Below, piece by piece: positions 7,993-15,670 of a stretch of 26,544 nucleotides of DNA. Location of the stretch: assembly GCA_937886325.1 (NCBI GenBank), contig CALABV010000172.1, positions 1 through 26,544 of the forward strand, in the 5' to 3' direction. Position numbers and translations under genes: made by a program. How positions within the stretch are numbered: position 1 is the stretch's first letter; each line of letters begins with the position of its first letter. This DNA comes from an uncultured Geobacter sp. (GTDB lineage Bacteria > Desulfobacterota > Desulfuromonadia > Geobacterales > Geobacteraceae). The notes under the pieces were generated by a model. The model was not told where the DNA came from. It made no database searches and worked only from the letters and a program-made list of their open reading frames with translations.

Positions 7993-8874
7993 TTGACCTT
8001 TCAAGACCTGATTCTCTCCCTGCAGGGGTACTGGGCAGGGCAGGGGTGCGTGATTCAGCAGCCCTATGATGTGGAAAAGGGCGCGGGCACCTTCAACCCC
8101 GCCACCTTCCTGCGCGTTCTCGGGCCCGAGCCCTGGAACGTCGCCTATGTGGAACCCTCCCGCCGTCCCACGGACGGCCGTTACGGGGAGAACCCCAACC
8201 GGCTTCAGCACTACTACCAGTTTCAGGTCATCATGAAGCCCTCACCCCTGAATATCCTCGACCTCTATATCAACTCCCTGAAGGCCTTCGGCATCAACCC
8301 CAACCAGCACGATATCCGTTTCGTGGAGGACGACTGGGAATCCCCCACTCTCGGCGCCTGGGGACTCGGCTGGGAGGTGTGGCTGGACGGCATGGAGATC
8401 ACCCAGTTCACCTATTTCCAGCAGGCGGGAGGCATCGACCTGAAGCCGGTTTCTTCCGAGATAACCTACGGCTGCGAGAGGATCGCCATGTACCTGCAGG
8501 GCGTGGACAACGTCTACGACCTGGAATGGGTCAAGGGGGTCAAGTACGGAGACATCCACCATCAGAGCGAGGTGGAATTCTCCCGCTACAACTTTGAAGA
8601 GGCTGATATCGATATGCTTCTCCGGCTGTTTTCCATGTACGAACAGGAATGCATCCGCCTGGCGGAAGGCGGACTGGTGCTTCCCGCCTATGACTACGTC
8701 ATGAAGTGCTCCCATGCCTTCAACCTCCTTGATGCGCGCGGCGCCATCTCGGTCACCGAGCGCGCATCCTACATCGGAAGGGTGAGAAACGTGGCCCGGC
8801 TCTGCGCCGAAGGGTACCTGGCGCTCCGGGAGCGGCTCGGCTTCCCCCTGCTGAAAGGAGGGACGCCGGCATGA
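7993..8874 (+). CDS. glyQ: Glycyl-tRNA synthetase alpha subunit
   Basis: Catalytic subunit of the bacterial alpha2-beta2 GlyRS. The 293-aa sequence is highly typical: QGYWAGQGCVIQQPYDVEKG, GPEPWNVAYVEPSRRPTDG, RYGENPNRLQHYYQFQVI, DIRFVEDDWESPTLGAWGLG, TQFTYFQQAGGIDL and EITYGCERIAMYLQGVDNV. The start codon is TTG at 7993, not ATG: GGAGG (7981-7985) is 7 nt away, no in-frame ATG or GTG is available upstream, and the protein begins at the expected TFQDLIL. glyS follows with a 4-bp ATGA overlap, indicating translational coupling of the two subunits. Confidence 0.97.
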   Translation: MTFQDLILSLQGYWAGQGCVIQQPYDVEKGAGTFNPATFLRVLGPEPWNVAYVEPSRRPTDGRYGENPNRLQHYYQFQVIMKPSPLNILDLYINSLKAFGINPNQHDIRFVEDDWESPTLGAWGLGWEVWLDGMEITQFTYFQQAGGIDLKPVSSEITYGCERIAMYLQGVDNVYDLEWVKGVKYGDIHHQSEVEFSRYNFEEADIDMLLRLFSMYEQECIRLAEGGLVLPAYDYVMKCSHAFNLLDARGAISVTERASYIGRVRNVARLCAEGYLALRERLGFPLLKGGTPA

Positions 8875-10934
8875 CCAAAGAACTGTTTCTGGAAATCGGC
8901 ACCGAAGAGATCCCTGCAGGCTTCCTGCCAAAGGCCATGACGGACATGGAGGCTCTCATCCGTAAAGAGCTTGAGAATGCCCGACTTTCCCATGGCGAGG
9001 TACGTACGCTCGCCACTCCCCGCAGGCTTGCGCTTCTGGTGCGGGAACTGGTCGACAGGCAGCCCGACGCCGAGGTCACCGCTCTGGGGCCGGCCAAGAA
9101 AGTCGCCTTTGATGCGGACGGGAAGCCCACCAAGGCCGCCGAGGGGTTTGCCCGAGGCCAGGGGGTAGACGTGACGGCCCTTACCACGGCAACCACGGAA
9201 AAAGGTGAGTACGTTGCCGTCTCGAAGCGTATCGTCGGCCGGCCCACGGCGGAGATCCTTACCGAAATTCTGCCCGGAGTCATCGGCGCCATCCCATTCC
9301 GCAAGTCCATGCGCTGGGGGAATCTGGATGTCCGTTTCGCCCGGCCCATGCACTGGATCGTAGCCCTTTACGACGGGGTCGTGGTTCCCTTTTCCTTCGG
9401 CTCCATCACCAGCGGCAGCGCGTCCCGCGGACACCGTTTCATGGCCGACACGTCATTTCCGGTGCGTGATTTCGCCCATTACCTGGACGAATGCGAACGC
9501 CACTTCGTCATCCCCGAACCGGAGAAGCGGAAGGAGATCATCCGCCGGGAGGTGGAGCAGGCGGCCCGCGCCGCGGGAGGACGGGTACTTCCCGATGAGG
9601 ACCTCCTGGAGCAGGTGACCTTCCTCGTTGAATATCCCAGTGTCGTTTGCGGGAGCTTCGAGCGGGAATTCCTCCAGGTGCCCAGGGAGGTGCTCATCAC
9701 CTCCATGCGCGAACATCAGCGCTACTTTTCCCTTGTTGACGAGGCCGGCCGGCTCCTCCCCAATTTCATCACGGTGAACAATACCCTGGCCGACGATCCG
9801 ACCGTGGTGGCGCGGGGAAACGAACGCGTTCTGCGCGCCCGTCTCTCCGATGCCCGCTTCTTCTTTGAGGAGGACAAGAAGGTCTCCCTGGAGGATCGGG
9901 TGGAGGATCTGAAGGGGGTCGTGTACCAGGCGAAGCTGGGCACCTCCCATGAGAAGATGGAGCGGTTCCGGAATCTGGCGGAGGGACTCGCTTCCCGGCT
10001 GTGCCCCGAAGTCGCAGCCAAGGTTTCCCGGGCGGCCTACCTGTGCAAGGCCGACCTGGTCACCGGCATGGTTGGCGAGTTCCCCGAGCTTCAGGGGATC
10101 ATGGGCCGTGAATACGCCCTCCTGTCCGGTGAGGAACCGGATGTGGCGGTCGCCATTCATGAGCACTACCTGCCGACCCAGGCCGGCGGAGATCTGCCTT
10201 CGGGAGATGTCGGGGCCTTCGTCTCCATCGCCGACAAACTGGATACCATCTGCGGCTGCTTCGGCGTGGGGTTGATTCCCAGCGGCACCGCCGACCCGTA
10301 CGCACTGCGCCGTTCCGCCCTGGGGATTATCGCGATTATTCTCGACCGGCGCTATGAACTCTCCCTGGCCGACCTTGTAGACTCATCCCTGGCGCTGTTG
10401 CGCGACAAGCTTACCCGTGACGAATCCCAGGTTCGCGCCGATGTGCTGGAATTCTTCCGCGGTCGCTACGTGAACCTCATGACCGGCCGCTATCCGTCCG
10501 ATGTGGTGGAGGCGGTTGCAGCTGTTTCCTTTGACAACCTGAACGAGGCCACCTCTCGCATGGCCGCGCTGTCGGAATTCCGGGAACGGCCGGATTTCGA
10601 GCCCCTGGCCGTGGCCTTCAAGAGGGTCTGCAATATCGTGAAGGAAGGGACCGATATCCCCGTGGAAGCCGGGCTTTTCCTGGAAGACGCGGAGCGGGAG
10701 CTGTTCCGGGCCTTTGACGCAGTTGCTTCCATCGCTGGGGAGGAAATGGAAGGGAAAGACTATCTCGCGGCTCTTACGGAGATAGCCGGGCTGAAAGGCC
10801 CGGTTGACGCTTTCTTCGACGGCGTGATGGTAATGGCTGAGGACGAAAAGGTACGGAACAACCGGCTCGCCCTTCTCACCGGAATAGCGCGGCTGTTCGG
10901 TGGAATAGCCGATTTCTCGAAGATCTCGGCCTGA
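8871..10934 (+). CDS. glyS: Glycyl-tRNA synthetase beta subunit
   Basis: The 687-aa beta subunit recognises tRNA-Gly and completes the alpha2-beta2 enzyme. The family N-terminus is clear (LFLEIGTEEIPAGFLPKAM), followed by RTLATPRRLALLV, IPFRKSMRWGNLDVRFARPM, the HEHYLPTQAGG HD-like region and SIADKLDTICGCFGVGLIPS (with DPYALRR just after). A C-terminal helical anticodon-binding-type domain completes it. The length is normal and there is no frameshift. It overlaps glyQ by ATGA. Confidence 0.97.
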   Translation: MTKELFLEIGTEEIPAGFLPKAMTDMEALIRKELENARLSHGEVRTLATPRRLALLVRELVDRQPDAEVTALGPAKKVAFDADGKPTKAAEGFARGQGVDVTALTTATTEKGEYVAVSKRIVGRPTAEILTEILPGVIGAIPFRKSMRWGNLDVRFARPMHWIVALYDGVVVPFSFGSITSGSASRGHRFMADTSFPVRDFAHYLDECERHFVIPEPEKRKEIIRREVEQAARAAGGRVLPDEDLLEQVTFLVEYPSVVCGSFEREFLQVPREVLITSMREHQRYFSLVDEAGRLLPNFITVNNTLADDPTVVARGNERVLRARLSDARFFFEEDKKVSLEDRVEDLKGVVYQAKLGTSHEKMERFRNLAEGLASRLCPEVAAKVSRAAYLCKADLVTGMVGEFPELQGIMGREYALLSGEEPDVAVAIHEHYLPTQAGGDLPSGDVGAFVSIADKLDTICGCFGVGLIPSGTADPYALRRSALGIIAIILDRRYELSLADLVDSSLALLRDKLTRDESQVRADVLEFFRGRYVNLMTGRYPSDVVEAVAAVSFDNLNEATSRMAALSEFRERPDFEPLAVAFKRVCNIVKEGTDIPVEAGLFLEDAERELFRAFDAVASIAGEEMEGKDYLAALTEIAGLKGPVDAFFDGVMVMAEDEKVRNNRLALLTGIARLFGGIADFSKISA

Positions 10935-10959
10935 AAATTGGTGAAATCGAAAATGGTAA

Positions 10960-10980
10960 AGGGGTCGGAACCGGACCCCT
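10960..10980 (+). other. Hairpin between glyS and ppdK
   Basis: AGGGGTC (10960-10966) pairs with GACCCCT (10974-10980) around a 7-nt loop. No T run follows, so it is not a standard terminator. It lies 11 nt before the ppdK ribosome binding site (AGGAGG 10992-10997) and could be an RNA-processing or stability element. Confidence 0.4.
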
Positions 10981-11003
10981 CCAACTAACTTAGGAGGATT
11001 GGT

Positions 11004-13694
11004 ATGGCGGCAAAGTATGTCTACTTCTTCGGTAACGGCACGGCTGACGGGACAACGGAGATGAAAGCCCTGCTCGGCGGCAAGGGCGCGAACCTGGCCG
11101 AGATGACGAGCATCGGGCTACCCGTACCCCCGGGGTTTACCATCACGACCGAGGTGTGTACCGAGTTTTATAAGAATGACAGAGCCTATCCTTCCTCGCT
11201 GAAGGACGAGGTGAACGCGAATATACGCAGGGTGGAAGAACTGGTGGGCAAGAAATTCGGCGACCCTGACAGTCCTCTGCTTGTTTCGGTGCGGTCGGGC
11301 GCGCGCGCTTCCATGCCCGGCATGATGGACACGGTTCTGAACCTGGGCCTGAACGATACTACGGTGCAGGGGATCATCAGGCAGAGCGGCGACGAGCGTT
11401 TCGCCTATGACGCCTACCGTCGTTTCGTCCAGATGTATTCCAACGTGGTCATGGGAATGGACGGCTCCCTTCTTGAAGAGATCCTGGAGCAGAAAAAGGA
11501 GGAGAAGGGCATCCATCTCGACACCGACCTGACCGCGGCGGACTGGAGAGAACTGGTGGGGAAATACAAGGCGAAGATCAAGGAGACGCTGGGCCAGGAC
11601 TTCCCTGAGGATCCCGAAGAGCAGATCTGGGGCGCCATCGGCGCGGTGTTCGGCTCCTGGATGAACCAGCGCGCCATCACCTACCGCAGGCTGCATAACA
11701 TCCCGGCGGACTGGGGAACGGCCGTCAACATCCAGGCCATGGTCTTCGGCAACATGGGGAGCGACTGCGCCACCGGCGTTGCCTTCACCCGCGACCCGTC
11801 CACCGGCGAAAACTACTTCTACGGCGAGTACCTGGTGAACGCCCAGGGCGAGGACGTGGTCGCCGGCATCCGCACCCCCCAGCCCATCAACCGCGCCAAG
11901 CACAAGGACGGAGACCTTCCCGCAATGGAGGACGTCCTCCCCGAGTGCTACCAGCAGCTGGTGAAGATCCGCGATATCCTGGAAAAACACTACAAGGACA
12001 TGCAGGATATCGAGTTCACCATCGAAAAGGGAATCCTCTACATGCTCCAGACCCGCAACGGCAAACGCACGTCGCGGGCCTCCATCAAGATAGCCGTGGA
12101 CATGGTGAAGGAAGGGCTCATCGATGAGAAGACCGCGGTGCTGCGCGTCTCCCCCGACCAGCTCGACCAGCTCCTCCACCCCTCCCTCGACCCCAAGGCG
12201 CCCCGCACCGTTGTGGCCAAGGGACTTCCCGCGTCCCCGGGCGCGGCCAGCGGCAGTGTCGTATTCAGCGCGGACGAGGCCGAGGCCGCGGCAAAGCTGG
12301 GTCTCAAGGTTATACTGGTACGGGTGGAGACCAGCCCTGAGGATATCCACGGCATGCACGCGGCCCAGGGAATCCTCACCGCCCGCGGCGGCATGACCTC
12401 CCACGCGGCGGTTGTCGCCCGCGGCATGGGCAAATGCTGCGTGGCAGGGTGCGGCGAGATCAAGGTCGACTATGCGGCAAACGAATTCACCGTGAACGGC
12501 AACGTCGTGAAGAAGGGCGACACCATCACCCTGGACGGCGGAACCGGCGAGGTGATGCTCGGCCAGGTGCCGACCGTCCCGCCCCAGCTCACCGGCGATT
12601 TCAAGACCATCATGGATTGGGTGGACAAATACCGGAAGCTCGGCGTGCGCGCAAATGCCGACACGCCCAAGGATGCCCGGACAGCCCGTGACTTCGGCGC
12701 CGAGGGTATCGGCCTGACCCGCACCGAGCACATGTTTTTCGAAGCGGACCGCATCGCCGCGGTGAGGGAGATGATCCTGGCCGAAGACGTGGAAGGGCGC
12801 AAGAAGGCGCTGTCCAAGATCCTCCCCATGCAGAAAGGGGACTTCATCGGCATCTTCCGCGAAATGAAAGACCTGCCGGTAACCATCCGCCTTCTCGACC
12901 CGCCGCTCCACGAGTTCCTTCCCCAAGAGGACAAGGACATCGAGGCCCTGTCCAAGACCATGGGCGTGAGCGCCGAGAAGCTGAAGCACAAGGTGGAGTA
13001 CCTGCACGAATTCAACCCCATGCTCGGTCACCGCGGTTGCCGCCTCGGCGTCACCTTCCCGGAGATCTACGACATGCAGGTCCAGGCCATCATGGAAGCG
13101 GCCTGCGAACTGGTGAAGAACGAAGGATTCACCATCGTGCCGGAGATCATGATCCCGCTGGTGGCTGTCGTCGAGGAACTGAGCAGCCTCAGGGCAAATG
13201 CCGTGGCCGTCTGCGAAGAGGTGATGTCACGGTACGGCGTCACGGTTCAATACCTCATCGGAACCATGATCGAGTTGCCGCGGGCAGCGCTCGTGGCCAA
13301 CGAAATAGCCCGCGAGGCGGAATTCTTCTCCTTCGGCACAAACGACCTCACTCAGACTACTTTCGGTCTTTCCCGGGACGACGCCGGCAAATTCCTTCCC
13401 CTGTACGTGGAAAAGGGGGTATTGCAGGAAGACCCGTTCGTCTCCATCGACCAGTCGGGTGTGGGTCTATTGGTGAAGATCGGCTGCGAGAAGGGTCGCT
13501 CAACCCGTGCCAATCTCAAAATCGGGATCTGCGGCGAGCATGGAGGCGATCCCGCATCGGTTATTTTCTGTCATCAGGTCGGCCTCAATTACGTATCCTG
13601 TTCCCCGTTCCGGGTTCCCATAGCCCGCCTTGCCGCGGCCCACGCCGCCCTGCAGGAGAGTCTCGGATCGGATCAGGCGACACGGACCGTCTGA
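11004..13694 (+). CDS. ppdK: Pyruvate, phosphate dikinase
   Basis: Interconverts pyruvate + ATP + Pi and phosphoenolpyruvate + AMP + PPi; in anaerobes this links acetate or pyruvate use to gluconeogenesis, or runs in reverse. The 896-aa protein has the full architecture. The N-terminal ATP-grasp domain includes GGKGANLAEMTSIGLPVPPG and SVRSGARASMPGMMDTVLNL. The central swivelling phosphohistidine domain has catalytic His467 in GGMTSHAAVVARGMGK. The C-terminal PEP/pyruvate TIM barrel includes EGIGLTRTEHMFF, GTMIELPRAAL and FFSFGTNDLTQTTFG, with catalytic Cys843 in GICGEHGGDP. The PPDK-type tyrosine/threonine region (LTARGGMTSHAA) separates it from PEP synthase. The ribosome binding site AGGAGG is 6 nt before the ATG. 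Confidence 0.98.
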   Translation: MAAKYVYFFGNGTADGTTEMKALLGGKGANLAEMTSIGLPVPPGFTITTEVCTEFYKNDRAYPSSLKDEVNANIRRVEELVGKKFGDPDSPLLVSVRSGARASMPGMMDTVLNLGLNDTTVQGIIRQSGDERFAYDAYRRFVQMYSNVVMGMDGSLLEEILEQKKEEKGIHLDTDLTAADWRELVGKYKAKIKETLGQDFPEDPEEQIWGAIGAVFGSWMNQRAITYRRLHNIPADWGTAVNIQAMVFGNMGSDCATGVAFTRDPSTGENYFYGEYLVNAQGEDVVAGIRTPQPINRAKHKDGDLPAMEDVLPECYQQLVKIRDILEKHYKDMQDIEFTIEKGILYMLQTRNGKRTSRASIKIAVDMVKEGLIDEKTAVLRVSPDQLDQLLHPSLDPKAPRTVVAKGLPASPGAASGSVVFSADEAEAAAKLGLKVILVRVETSPEDIHGMHAAQGILTARGGMTSHAAVVARGMGKCCVAGCGEIKVDYAANEFTVNGNVVKKGDTITLDGGTGEVMLGQVPTVPPQLTGDFKTIMDWVDKYRKLGVRANADTPKDARTARDFGAEGIGLTRTEHMFFEADRIAAVREMILAEDVEGRKKALSKILPMQKGDFIGIFREMKDLPVTIRLLDPPLHEFLPQEDKDIEALSKTMGVSAEKLKHKVEYLHEFNPMLGHRGCRLGVTFPEIYDMQVQAIMEAACELVKNEGFTIVPEIMIPLVAVVEELSSLRANAVAVCEEVMSRYGVTVQYLIGTMIELPRAALVANEIAREAEFFSFGTNDLTQTTFGLSRDDAGKFLPLYVEKGVLQEDPFVSIDQSGVGLLVKIGCEKGRSTRANLKIGICGEHGGDPASVIFCHQVGLNYVSCSPFRVPIARLAAAHAALQESLGSDQATRTV

Positions 13695-13716
13695 TAATCG
13701 TTATACAAGCAGAAAA

Positions 13717-13757
13717 GGCCGGAGCCCCGGCCATGCGACGGGCTCGGGAAGAGCCCG
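13717..13757 (+). promoter_or_regulatory. Tandem hairpins in cspA leader
   Basis: Two hairpins stand in a row before the cold-shock gene: GGCCGG/CCGGCC with loop AGCC (13717-13732), and CGGGCTC/GAGCCCG with loop GGGAA (13739-13757). The ribosome binding site GGAGG (13784-13788) follows. A possible -10 (GATAAT 13693-13698 or TTATAC 13701-13706) upstream would put both in a 5' leader, where cold-shock mRNAs often carry temperature-sensitive structure. The promoter call is weak. Confidence 0.4.
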
Positions 13758-13796
13758 GAGGGAAACCGCGGAAGCAAATTACAGGAGGAAGTTGGA

Positions 13797-13997
13797 ATGG
13801 CGAATGGTGTGGTGAAGTGGTTTAATGACAGCAAGGGTTTCGGTTTTATCGAGCAGGAAAACGGTGAAGACGTCTTTGTTCACTTCTCTTCCATCCAGGG
13901 AGAGGGATTCAAAACCCTCTCGGAAGGGCAGGCAGTGTCATTCGACGTCGTACAGGGCGCCAAGGGTCCCCAGGCGGCCAACGTGGTAAAGCTGTAG
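13797..13997 (+). CDS. Cold-shock domain protein (CspA family)
   Basis: The 66-aa protein is a single OB-fold cold-shock domain that binds single-stranded RNA/DNA and melts RNA structure. RNP1 KGFGFI is at residues 13-18 and RNP2 VFVHF at 26-30, with the usual opening VVKWFND and ending QAANVVKL. It is full length for the family. GGAGG lies 8 nt before the start, a structured leader precedes it, and a strong terminator follows, so it is probably a single-gene unit. Which CspA paralogue it is cannot be told from the sequence. Confidence 0.97.
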   Translation: MANGVVKWFNDSKGFGFIEQENGEDVFVHFSSIQGEGFKTLSEGQAVSFDVVQGAKGPQAANVVKL

Positions 13998-14022
13998 CAG
14001 GTATGTATACCGGTTGAAAGAG

Positions 14023-14048
14023 AGCCCCGGAGACATCCGGGGCTTTTT
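14023..14048 (+). terminator. Rho-independent terminator after csp gene
   Basis: AGCCCCGGA (14023-14031), loop GACA, TCCGGGGCT (14036-14044), then a run of five Ts. Perfect 9-bp stem. Confidence 0.93.
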
Positions 14049-14111
14049 CGCAGGCGCAGGCTTTTGAAAAGGCCATCGTCCGAATACCCTTTCCACGGCA
14101 CGAGATCAGGC

Positions 14112-14597
14112 ATGGCAAAAGACAGATTCCCTGTTACCCCCGCAGTGCGGATGCTGCGGGAAGAGAAAGCGCAGTACACGCCCCACCTGTACGAGTATGA
14201 AGACAAGGGGGGTACGTCCGTCGGCGCGAGAGAGCTTGGTGTCGACGAGCATGCCGTTATCAAAACCCTGATCATGGAGGATGACGGAGGCAATCCGCTT
14301 ATCGTCCTCATGCACGGCGATCGTCAGGTCTCCACCAAGGACTTTGCCCGTCAACTGAGTGTCAAGACTATCTCCCCCTGCTCCACTGACACCGCCCACC
14401 GCCTTACCGGATACCTGGTGGGAGGCACCTCTCCCTTCGGCACGCGACGCGTGCTGCCCGTCTATATGGAAAAAACCATCCTCGATCTGCCCGTCATCTA
14501 TCTCAACGGCGGAAAGCGCGGCTTTCTTGTCGCCATCTCCCCCCGTGAAGCCGAACGAATCCTGAAGCCCATTCTTGTAAAAGTAGCAATAGAATAG
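14112..14597 (+). CDS. YbaK/EbsC-type aminoacyl-tRNA deacylase
   Basis: Trans-acting editing enzyme of the YbaK/ProX group, which removes wrongly attached amino acids from tRNA; YbaK itself clears Cys-tRNA-Pro. The 161-aa protein keeps the key Lys51 in VIKTLIM and the substrate loop GGTSPFG (104-110), and has MEKTILDLPVIYLNGGKRG near the end. I use the ATG at 14112 (MAKDRFPVTPAVRML). A longer reading from TTG 14064 starts close to the preceding terminator and adds no family sequence. The Shine-Dalgarno is weak. The substrate (Cys-tRNA-Pro or another) is not shown by sequence alone. Confidence 0.9.
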   Translation: MAKDRFPVTPAVRMLREEKAQYTPHLYEYEDKGGTSVGARELGVDEHAVIKTLIMEDDGGNPLIVLMHGDRQVSTKDFARQLSVKTISPCSTDTAHRLTGYLVGGTSPFGTRRVLPVYMEKTILDLPVIYLNGGKRGFLVAISPREAERILKPILVKVAIE

Positions 14598-14678
14598 CCG
14601 AGCAGCTTCTTCCCCATTTCTCGAACTCCCCCGCATCGCATTTTGCATCCATGGCATGGTTGACAATTATTCTTGATT

Positions 14679-14725
14679 CGGCGTATGGAGTCGTTCTCTT
14701 CGGACGACTCCATACGCCGTTTATC
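14679..14725 (+). terminator. Perfect 16-bp hairpin, probable terminator
   Basis: CGGCGTATGGAGTCGT (14679-14694) pairs without mismatch with ACGACTCCATACGCCG (14704-14719) around a 9-nt loop; TTTATC follows. It lies 82 bp after the YbaK-like gene and is the last element of the housekeeping part. The T run is short, so termination strength is uncertain. A TTGACA at 14660-14665 lies just upstream without a convincing -10. Confidence 0.6.
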
Positions 14726-14875
14726 GGATTATCTCTGTCGGGCTTCATTCTCCATTCATGACTCAATAGTACACGTCATCTTTCAGGTAAACATCTCCCG
14801 CCAAGCATTTAGCCGGAAGGTGTAGTGCTGAAAACATAAAACGTATATTAATTAAAAAATAAAAAATAAAAAATA

Positions 14876-14904
14876 TTGACATAATGCGACAGGTAGTGTA
14901 CTAG
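14876..14904 (+). promoter_or_regulatory. Candidate T6SS operon promoter
   Basis: TTGACA (14876-14881, perfect -35) directly follows A-tracts. After a 17-bp spacer comes TACTAG (14899-14904), a weak 3/6 -10. It would give a leader of about 110 nt before tssJ. The weak -10 suggests that an activator may be needed. Confidence 0.4.
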
Positions 14905-14909
14905 AGTAC
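14898..14909. promoter_or_regulatory. Operator-like inverted repeat on the -10
   Basis: GTACT-AG-AGTAC covers the proposed -10 of the T6SS promoter. Short perfect arms of 5 bp in this position are compatible with a dimeric regulator site, but they could be chance. Confidence 0.3.
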
Positions 14910-14937
14910 CGCCAAAGTTTATTAAGTCTGATACACA

Positions 14938-14953
14938 AAATAATACATTATTT
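14938..14953. promoter_or_regulatory. Second operator-like inverted repeat
   Basis: AAATAAT-AC-ATTATTT is a perfect 7-bp-arm inverted repeat about 35 bp downstream of the proposed -10. In such AT-rich DNA chance palindromes are common, so confidence is low. Confidence 0.3.
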
Positions 14954-15023
14954 AAAAGATTGTATATTTTTGGAACGGTTCAATGCCCCAGCCTGCTCTC
15001 GTGCTTCTTACAGGGTGTAAAGG

Positions 15024-15518
15024 ATGAAAAGACAGCTAACTATTATCGTCACCCTCGCCGTGGCCGCAACGTCTTGTTGCATGGGCGGCGGCAAGGTCGA
15101 TTGGCAGTATCAAAAGAACGCAATCGCACTGGATCTGTCCGGTGATCCGAAGCTGAACCTCTACCAGCAGAAACCGCACTCTCTTCTTCTCTGCGTATAT
15201 CACCTGAAAGACCTGAACGGATTCAACCAGATGGTTGACCAGAAGGGAGGATTGCCGATCCTGCTGGAGTGCGGCCGTTTTGACCCGAGCGTCACATACT
15301 CCAAGAGGCTGGTGCTTCAACCGAAGCAGAAGCTCGAAGAGCGCATGGATCGTACGGAAGGGGCCAAATATATCGGAATTGTTGCAGGGTATTACGATCT
15401 GAGGAAGGAAAATTCCACTCGGACCTTTCAGATACCCCTTTCCCTGCTGAACAATCCAAAAAAGGTGCGCATCAAACTTTCACTCGGGCCGAACGAGATG
15501 CAGGAGGTCAAGGACTAG
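15024..15518 (+). CDS. tssJ: T6SS outer-membrane lipoprotein TssJ
   Basis: TssJ is the outer-membrane lipoprotein of the T6SS membrane complex and binds the periplasmic part of TssM. The 164-aa product has a lipoprotein signal: basic MKRQ, hydrophobic residues 5-15, lipobox ATSC with Cys18 (Cys19 is adjacent). The mature part has the expected beta-sandwich pattern (NAIALDLSGDPKLNLYQQKP, HSLLLCVYHLKDLNGFNQMV). It also shows the TssJ-type tail with LQPKQKLEERMDRTEGAKYI and VAGYYDLRK. Assignment rests on these features plus its place just before tssL and tssM. AGGG near 15011 may be the ribosome binding site. First gene of the operon. Confidence 0.9.
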   Translation: MKRQLTIIVTLAVAATSCCMGGGKVDWQYQKNAIALDLSGDPKLNLYQQKPHSLLLCVYHLKDLNGFNQMVDQKGGLPILLECGRFDPSVTYSKRLVLQPKQKLEERMDRTEGAKYIGIVAGYYDLRKENSTRTFQIPLSLLNNPKKVRIKLSLGPNEMQEVKD

Positions 15519-15670
15519 CGTGCGAATGGAAAATCCTGCTTTTTAGACGTAATGTTACATCAGCCCCGGAACTCGGTAGCGGTGGAAAAAGGGTGCGCAG
15601 TGGCCCGTAATGGAGCCTCTCGCCCGAAGATAAGCAAGTCGAACTCATGGCAGTGGGGAGATAACCGCAC

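Larger units (their letters stand above)
14830..14970. other. AT-rich segment upstream of the T6SS operon
   Basis: The gene-free gap 14598-15023 holds the hairpin at 14679-14725 and then this stretch, which is mainly A and T (A-tracts at 14851-14873) and clearly unlike the GC-rich flanks. No coding frame is credible here. It contains the proposed promoter and two inverted repeats. A-tracts in this position can act as an UP element or as a site for xenogeneic silencers; both are inference. Confidence 0.6.

Noticed and set aside
11118..13031. 637-codon open frame on the minus strand inside ppdK
   Set aside because: It lies wholly opposite a conserved full-length PPDK gene and its His/Val/Leu-rich product fits an antisense shadow of GC-rich codons.
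14971..14986. Possible sigma-54 promoter (TGGAACG ... TGC) before tssJ
   Set aside because: There are 11 nt between GG and GC instead of the strict 10, and the -12 box is poor.
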